From CAYZJB01 sp964602985 (GTDB lineage Bacteria; CLD3; SB21), in contig CAZRTJ010000006.1 of the NCBI GenBank assembly GCA_964602985.1, positions 1 through 64,000 of the forward strand: DNA of 64,000 nt. Reading direction: 5' to 3'. The position numbers and the translations under genes are program-made. Every line of letters begins with the position of its first letter. Within the stretch, counting starts at the first letter, position 1. Shown piece after piece: positions 59,436 to 64,000 of the stretch. The notes below the pieces were generated by a model. It worked only from the letters and a program-made list of their open reading frames with translations. It was not told the origin of the DNA and ran no database searches.

Positions 59436-60716
59436 ATGAGCCAGATTCATCGAGTTCGAGCCAGAGAAGTGTTGGATTCCCGTGGAAACCCGACGGTCGA
59501 AGTGGATGTCGTATTGGAAAGCGGCGCTTCGGGCCGCGCCATCGTGCCGAGCGGCGCATCGACCGGTGAACACGAGGCGGTTGAAATGCGTGACGCGGAC
59601 AAGAATCGGTACCTGGGCAAAGGGGTGCGCAAAGCCGTCAAGAATGTAAACACCCTCCTCGCCAAACATCTCGACCACATGCCCGCGGAAGATCAGTATG
59701 CGGTGGACATGCGCATGATTGAGCTGGACGGCACGCCGACCAAGTCCCGCCTCGGCGCCAACGCCATTCTCGGTGTGAGTCTTGCGACCGCGCGCGCCAT
59801 GGCCAATGAACTGGATGTGCCCATCTACCAGTATCTGGGCGGCGTGCAAGCGAGGACTCTTCCCGTGCCGATGATGAACATCCTCAACGGCGGCGCGCAT
59901 GCCGACAACAACGTGGACTTTCAGGAATTTATGGTCGTGCCGCTCGGCGCCGAAACGTTTTCGGAGGGTCTCCGCATGGGTGTCGAGGTGTTTCATCACC
60001 TGAAGGCTGTCTTAAAATCGAAGAAGTACAACACGGCCGTGGGGGATGAAGGCGGATTCGCGCCGAATCTTAAGTCCAATGACGAAGCGATCGAAGTCAT
60101 CCTGGAGGCGGTGCACGCTTCCGGATACAAAACAGGGAGGGATGTGATGATCGCACTGGATCCGGCGTCGAGTGAATTTTTCGCAGATGGCAAGTATGTC
60201 TTCAAAAAATCGGACAAGTCCAAGAAATCTCCCGAGCAAATGGCCAGGTTTTTGGAGAACTGGGTTCGTCAATATCCGATAATTTCCATCGAAGACGGCA
60301 TGGCGGAAAACGACTGGAAAGGCTGGAAGCTGTTGACAGAAGCCGTTGGCGACAGGGTGCAGTTGGTGGGCGACGATGTGTTTGTGACCAATCCGAAATT
60401 CCTCGCAAAAGGAATACGGGAAGGAGTCGCCAACTCGATTCTGATCAAAGTCAATCAGATTGGCACGCTGACCGAGACGATCGAGGCTGTACAGATGGCG
60501 CATCAGGCCGGGTATACCGCGGTGATAAGTCATCGGTCGGGAGAAAGCGAAGATACCACGATTGCGGACATTGCAGTGGCGCTCAATTGCGGTCAGATCA
60601 AGACCGGTTCCGCCTCACGGACCGATCGTATCGCGAAGTACAATCAATTGCTTCGAATTGAGGAATTGTTGGGAAGCAAGGCCATGTATCCGGGACGGAA
60701 GGCGTTCAAGGTGTAA
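59436..60716 (+). CDS. eno: Enolase
   Basis: 426 aa from ATG 59436 with AAGGAA upstream; the open frame from 59343 is inside ispB. Converts 2-phosphoglycerate to PEP. Standard motifs: REVLDSRGNPTVEVDV, PSGASTGEHEAVE, GDEGGFAPN, VGDDVFVTN, catalytic Lys in ILIKVNQIGTLTET and SHRSGESEDTTIADIAVA. Full length. Confidence 0.98.
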   Translation: MSQIHRVRAREVLDSRGNPTVEVDVVLESGASGRAIVPSGASTGEHEAVEMRDADKNRYLGKGVRKAVKNVNTLLAKHLDHMPAEDQYAVDMRMIELDGTPTKSRLGANAILGVSLATARAMANELDVPIYQYLGGVQARTLPVPMMNILNGGAHADNNVDFQEFMVVPLGAETFSEGLRMGVEVFHHLKAVLKSKKYNTAVGDEGGFAPNLKSNDEAIEVILEAVHASGYKTGRDVMIALDPASSEFFADGKYVFKKSDKSKKSPEQMARFLENWVRQYPIISIEDGMAENDWKGWKLLTEAVGDRVQLVGDDVFVTNPKFLAKGIREGVANSILIKVNQIGTLTETIEAVQMAHQAGYTAVISHRSGESEDTTIADIAVALNCGQIKTGSASRTDRIAKYNQLLRIEELLGSKAMYPGRKAFKV

Positions 60717-60720
60717 CGCC

Positions 60721-61044
60721 ATGTCGGAATTGGAAGAATTCTCCCTGCCTGAGAAGAAGCGGGTTCGCAAGCGCTGGATGATCTGGTCGATCGTCGGTGT
60801 GGCGGCGGCTACGCTGTTGCTAGGCAATTACGGATTCTTTCAAATTGTGAAACTCAAGAATGAGCGGGCCGCGTTGGAGGAAGAGATTGCTCGTCTGAAG
60901 GCGGAGCATGAGCGGCTGGTAAAGATGAAGGAAGATTTGAAAAACGACCTCACAACAATCGAACAAGTGGCGCGCGAAAAGTACCGGATGGTCAAGCCCG
61001 GGGAACAGGTGTATCAGGTCGTCCCGCCGGAAAGGAAAGAATGA
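60721..61044 (+). CDS. FtsB/DivIC-type septum formation initiator
   Basis: 107 aa. A short basic cytoplasmic N-terminus, one membrane helix (WMIWSIVGVAAATLLLGNYG, ~19-38), a periplasmic coiled coil (KNERAALEEEIARLKAEHER) and a C-terminal AREKYRMVKPGEQVYQV, the conserved end of the family. Part of the division complex. Next to eno as in many genomes. ATGA overlap with the epimerase. Confidence 0.9.
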   Translation: MSELEEFSLPEKKRVRKRWMIWSIVGVAAATLLLGNYGFFQIVKLKNERAALEEEIARLKAEHERLVKMKEDLKNDLTTIEQVAREKYRMVKPGEQVYQVVPPERKE

Positions 61045-61517
61045 AATTCGTAGAAGGTGCGATTGACGGCGTGGTGACGAGTCCGCTCCAGACGCACCGC
61101 GATCGGAGAGGCTGGTTGGTTGAGTTCTTTCGGAATGATGAAATGAAGGAGGGAGAACTTCCGGTCATGGGATATGTGTCGGAGACGTTGCCGGGGATCG
61201 CGCGCGGTCCGCACGAACATCGGGATCAAACAGATTACTTCTGTTTCATCGGCCCTTCGACGTTCAAGCTGTATCTCTGGGATCATCGCGCACACTCCCC
61301 GACGGCCGGACGGCGCATGGTTCTGCTGGTGGGCGAAGACCATCCCCTCTCGGTGATCATACCGCCCGGAGTCGTGCACGCCTATCGCAATGTCGGGGCC
61401 CAAAGCGGCATTGTGTATAATTTTGCCAATCGCTTGTACGCCGGACGGGGCCGCAAGGAGCCTGTCGATGAAATCCGACATGAAGACAATCCCGACAGTC
61501 CGTTTCAGCTGGATTGA
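61041..61517 (+). CDS. dTDP-4-dehydrorhamnose 3,5-epimerase family protein
   Basis: 158 aa, shorter than RmlC (~185). Cupin-type fold with DRRGWLVEFFRNDE, catalytic His in ARGPHEHRDQTDYF and PPGVVHAYRNVG. It may act as a related sugar epimerase or isomerase. The C-terminal NPDSPFQLD is typical. No rml genes nearby, so dTDP-rhamnose synthesis is not implied. Its 3' end overlaps the dacB start by 50 nt. Confidence 0.85.
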   Translation: MKFVEGAIDGVVTSPLQTHRDRRGWLVEFFRNDEMKEGELPVMGYVSETLPGIARGPHEHRDQTDYFCFIGPSTFKLYLWDHRAHSPTAGRRMVLLVGEDHPLSVIIPPGVVHAYRNVGAQSGIVYNFANRLYAGRGRKEPVDEIRHEDNPDSPFQLD

Positions 61518-62934
61518 CGGGGTTCTCCGTCTCCTCCTGATTTTCATCGCTTGCGCGGCGGCGCCTGCCGTGGCTCAAGTGGACTCCATCCGAAGTGAAC
61601 TTCGCAAGATCTTCCGCGAGAAACCTCTCGATGCGTACGGATTTTATGCGAAATCCATGCGGACGGGAGAGGAGATCATCGGACATTCAGCAGACACCAA
61701 ACGAAGCACCGCCTCGTGCATGAAGCTGGTGACCACGGCGGCGGCACTCGATCGCTGGGGGCCGAGTCATCAGTTCAAGACCGAGTTCGTTTCACCGGAC
61801 ACCATTCGTCGAGGCATCCTCGACGGTCCGCTGTATGTCAAGGGGTACGGCGATCCTCATTTTACTACAGAGATCCTCCTGCGCGCCGTGTATCAGTTGC
61901 GTGCGGCCGGGTGGAAGGAGATCAAAGGAGATATCGTCGGCGATGATTCGTATCTGATCGATTCTCCGAATGCCGAACGGAACGATCGCGCCTATTCCGC
62001 CGTCGGTGGCGCCCTCGGATTCAACTTCAACACCCTTGCCGTCAACGTCGAACCGGGGATTTTGCCGGGCGATACGGCGAACGTGTACATCATCCCTCCA
62101 CTGAAGCACTTTGCGCTGGATAACCGCGTGATGACCACCGATTCCGGAGAAGGCACGACCATCGGCAATGGCAGTGTGACGATTGTCCATGAAAAGGACG
62201 GCGTCGAGCGCCTGGGCGTCTATGGTACGATCGCGGTGGACGAAAAGGGCGTGGTCGTCTACAAGCGGGTCGGGGATCCGGCTCTGTTCACGACGCAGGT
62301 GGTCGCGGCGACGTTTGAGCAGTTCGGCATACGGGTACGCGGTAGGGTTCGATTGGGGAAGACGCCTCGAAAGACGCGGACCCTCGCGGAAATATTCTCG
62401 TACGACCTGCGGGATATCATCGCAGGAGTCAACAAGTGGAGCAATAATTATTCGGCCGGGCAATTGCTGATGATCCTGGGTGCAGAGGACGGAGGAGTTC
62501 CCGGCACGGACGAAAAAGGCCTGGCGGCGGTTAGAAAATTTCTTGCGAAAATTCCCGTGCAGGAAGACGAAATCACCATGGTCGATGGTTCGGGTTTGGA
62601 CAGTCGTAACCAAATGTCTCCGCGCGCTCACGTGCGCTTGCTCGAATATATGTACCGCCATTTTGAAGACGCAGCGGAATACGTCTCCTCGCTCAGCATC
62701 GGAGGCGTCGACGGTACGGAGAAGAAACGATTTCTCAAGAACGGCGGGCCGCGCCGCGTCAGTCGGCTGAAGATCGGCTATCTTCATGGGGTGAGCGGAC
62801 TCAGCGGATACATCCACACCCGCTCCGGAGACATCATCGCGTTTGCGAGCTTCGCCAATTCCTTTCCGGTCGATCAATACGATGCGGTTAAGAAATTGGA
62901 AGATCGGATTTGTCAGTTGCTGGCGATACTCTGA
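61468..62934 (+). CDS. dacB: D-alanyl-D-alanine carboxypeptidase/endopeptidase (PBP4-type)
   Basis: 488 aa from ATG 61468 (AAGGAG 8 nt upstream); ATG 61480 is an alternative. Signal peptide (hydrophobic GVLRLLLIFIACAAAPAVAQ). Class C PBP: SxxK as SCMK in TASCMKLVTT, SxN as SNNYSAGQLL, and KTG replaced by KIG in RLKIGYLHGVSGLSGYI. Trims or cleaves peptidoglycan cross-links in the periplasm. The start overlaps the epimerase gene by 50 nt. Followed by yraN. Confidence 0.94.
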   Translation: MKSDMKTIPTVRFSWIDGVLRLLLIFIACAAAPAVAQVDSIRSELRKIFREKPLDAYGFYAKSMRTGEEIIGHSADTKRSTASCMKLVTTAAALDRWGPSHQFKTEFVSPDTIRRGILDGPLYVKGYGDPHFTTEILLRAVYQLRAAGWKEIKGDIVGDDSYLIDSPNAERNDRAYSAVGGALGFNFNTLAVNVEPGILPGDTANVYIIPPLKHFALDNRVMTTDSGEGTTIGNGSVTIVHEKDGVERLGVYGTIAVDEKGVVVYKRVGDPALFTTQVVAATFEQFGIRVRGRVRLGKTPRKTRTLAEIFSYDLRDIIAGVNKWSNNYSAGQLLMILGAEDGGVPGTDEKGLAAVRKFLAKIPVQEDEITMVDGSGLDSRNQMSPRAHVRLLEYMYRHFEDAAEYVSSLSIGGVDGTEKKRFLKNGGPRRVSRLKIGYLHGVSGLSGYIHTRSGDIIAFASFANSFPVDQYDAVKKLEDRICQLLAIL

Positions 62935-63299
62935 TGTCTCGCGCCACGGGCAATCGGGGGGAATCGCTCGCCGAGGAATTTCTTCTCCACAAAGGATTTG
63001 AGATTCTGGACCGCCAGTACAAGTTCCGTAATGGAGAAATCGATATCGTCGCGCGGCACGGTTCCTTCCTCATCTTTGTCGAAGTCAAGACGGTGGACCT
63101 GACCCGGCCGCATCCCATCGACTATGGGGAGCCCGAAGAACGACTGACTCCCCGCAAGCAATCCTTTCTCAAACGAGCCGCTGAACATTATTTGTGGAGG
63201 AGGGAGATCCCGGAGACCGACTGTCGATTTGATTTGGTGACGGTGCGGTTGCGGGAGGACGAGCCTGATATCCGGCATTATGAGAATGCGTTTTGGTAA
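62934..63299 (+). CDS. yraN: UPF0102 / YraN family protein
   Basis: 121 aa from ATG 62934, overlapping the dacB stop by 1 nt (TGATG). Restriction-endonuclease-like fold: GNRGESLAEEFLLHKGFEIL, NGEIDIVARHGSFLIFVEVK (catalytic E-x..D..ExK pattern), DRFDLVTVRL-like C-terminal. Function not established, possibly Holliday-junction related. Confidence 0.93.
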   Translation: MSRATGNRGESLAEEFLLHKGFEILDRQYKFRNGEIDIVARHGSFLIFVEVKTVDLTRPHPIDYGEPEERLTPRKQSFLKRAAEHYLWRREIPETDCRFDLVTVRLREDEPDIRHYENAFW

Positions 63300-63356
63300 G
63301 AGCAAGAATCGGGTGGTTTGGCCGCAAGACTCATGGTATGTTGGGGAGGGAGGTGC

Positions 63357-64000
63357 ATGATGTCCGATTACGAAAGAGTAGAGCGGATACTGAGATTTCT
63401 CGACGAACAGTATCTGGATCGGCCCGACCTGACCAGCCTGAGTCGGCGCGCGGGGCTGAGTGAATACCATTTTCAGCGTTTGTTCACGCGATGGGCGGGC
63501 GTCAGCCCCAAACGATTTCTGCAATTTCTCACCAAAGAGCACGCGAGGATGCTTCTGGATCAATCCAAAGATTTATTGTCGGCGTCGTTCGAATCTGGGC
63601 TGTCGGGGCCCGGCCGCCTCCACGATCTATTTGTAACTCTCGAAGCGATGTCGCCCGGAGATTACAAATCCGACGGCGACGGCCTGCGCTTTACGTGGGG
63701 GAATGCAGATTCTCCGTTCGGAACGGTCTTTGTCGCGTGGACGGACCGCGGTATCTGCCGTGTGTCTTTCTCAAAGCAGGCGCTCGTGGAGGTGCGGGAC
63801 CGGTGGCCGCGCGCGGCATTCGTCGAGAATCGCCGTGAGGCGGCGGCGATCCTTCGTCGCATGTTTGATCGGAAAGACAAGATCCGATTATGCGTGGGCG
63901 GAACCAATTTTCAAATCAAAGTGTGGGAGGCGCTGGTACGGATTCCGGAAGGCACGATCACTACGTACGGGGAGATCGCCCAATGGATCGGACACCCGCG
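63357..64000 (+). CDS. Ada-like AraC - methylated-DNA cysteine methyltransferase (partial, cut by window end)
   Basis: At least 214 codons, no stop before 64000. ATG 63357 or 63360, with GGGGAGGGAGG just upstream. N-terminal AraC-type HTH (LTSLSRRAGLSEYHFQRLFTRWAGVSPKRF), then a link region and the methyltransferase domain (FGTVFVAWTDRGICRVSF, FQIKVWEALVRIPEGTITTYGEIAQWIG). The active-site PCHR motif should lie just beyond the window. The N-terminal Cys-rich phosphotriester domain of classical Ada is absent. Repairs O6-alkylguanine and may regulate its own gene. Confidence 0.9.
   Translation, partial: MMSDYERVERILRFLDEQYLDRPDLTSLSRRAGLSEYHFQRLFTRWAGVSPKRFLQFLTKEHARMLLDQSKDLLSASFESGLSGPGRLHDLFVTLEAMSPGDYKSDGDGLRFTWGNADSPFGTVFVAWTDRGICRVSFSKQALVEVRDRWPRAAFVENRREAAAILRRMFDRKDKIRLCVGGTNFQIKVWEALVRIPEGTITTYGEIAQWIGHP

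Noticed and set aside
1..64000. tRNA, rRNA, CRISPR array, IS element or prophage
   Set aside because: Read through both strands by eye; no cloverleaf, direct-repeat array, transposase motif or phage gene was recognised.

Overview
The window is 64 kb of compact, moderately GC-rich (mid-50s percent by eye) bacterial chromosome. It carries about 59 protein genes and no recognisable rRNA, tRNA, IS element, prophage or CRISPR. Several signs point to a diderm of the Bacteroidota/Ignavibacteria/Kapabacteria (FCB) side of the tree. They are LpxA, outer-membrane-type barrels and lipoproteins, BshA, a DUF2723 membrane protein, a holB-PSP1 gene pair, and promoters of the TTG-N20-TAnnTT type typical of FCB sigma factors. 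The exact phylum cannot be fixed from this sequence alone.

Layout. 1-3.6 kb: secreted barrel and a secreted WD40 protein. 3.6-12.8 kb: forward run of rny, bioY, GAF/HD-GYP protein, thiD, prmC, PAS histidine-kinase-like protein, cysS, cyclase-family hydrolase. 12.8-19.5 kb (reverse): sensor kinase - membrane glycosyltransferase - GT2 - DUF2304 operon and a separate DUF2723 gene. 19.7-21.0 kb: lipoprotein and a small membrane protein. 21.0-24.6 kb (reverse): ubiX-mrcA and a thioredoxin-like protein. 24.8-26.1 kb: dodecin and a membrane acyltransferase. 26.1-28.6 kb (reverse): two GT4 glycosyltransferases. 28.9-36.8 kb: aldehyde dehydrogenase, serine hydrolase lipoprotein, PhoH/PIN ATPase, polysaccharide deacetylase, amidohydrolase, thioredoxin, ABC-2 permease. 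36.8-38.3 kb (reverse): lpxA and an SDR. 38.5-45.6 kb: holB, PSP1, two MBL hydrolases, metG, receiver-histidine kinase. 45.6-52.8 kb (reverse): an eight-gene operon thiL-pepP-greA-small TM-bshA-GDPD-carA-aminotransferase. 52.9-57.9 kb: vWA protein, FtsX-type permease, a secreted protein, a very acidic small protein. 58.0-58.3 kb: palindrome-rich spacer. 58.4-64 kb: polyprenyl synthase, eno, ftsB-like, sugar epimerase-like, dacB, yraN, and an Ada-type gene cut by the window edge.

How it works together. Most genes are housekeeping: RNA decay, thiamine, charging of Cys and Met tRNA, replication clamp loading, glycolysis, isoprenoids, peptidoglycan and lipid A synthesis, and bacillithiol. Two blocks probably build surface polysaccharide. 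Signalling proteins sit singly inside housekeeping operons. Gene packing is extreme: at least fifteen adjacent same-strand pairs share a 4-nt ATGA or GTGA junction, and four convergent pairs interlock their stop codons.

The most notable signal is regulatory. At least fourteen starts have a TTG-N20-TAnnTT-like promoter. In five genes (holB, aldehyde dehydrogenase, ubiX, DUF2723, sensor kinase) the -10 box ends only 6-8 nt before the ATG, which predicts leaderless mRNAs. I found no convincing novel defence or biosynthetic system. Secondary oddities are a WD40 protein that stops where a caspase-type domain would normally follow, a kinase-like protein with a decayed ATP site, an in-frame coding-like extension after the vWA stop codon, and the palindromic spacer at 58 kb.
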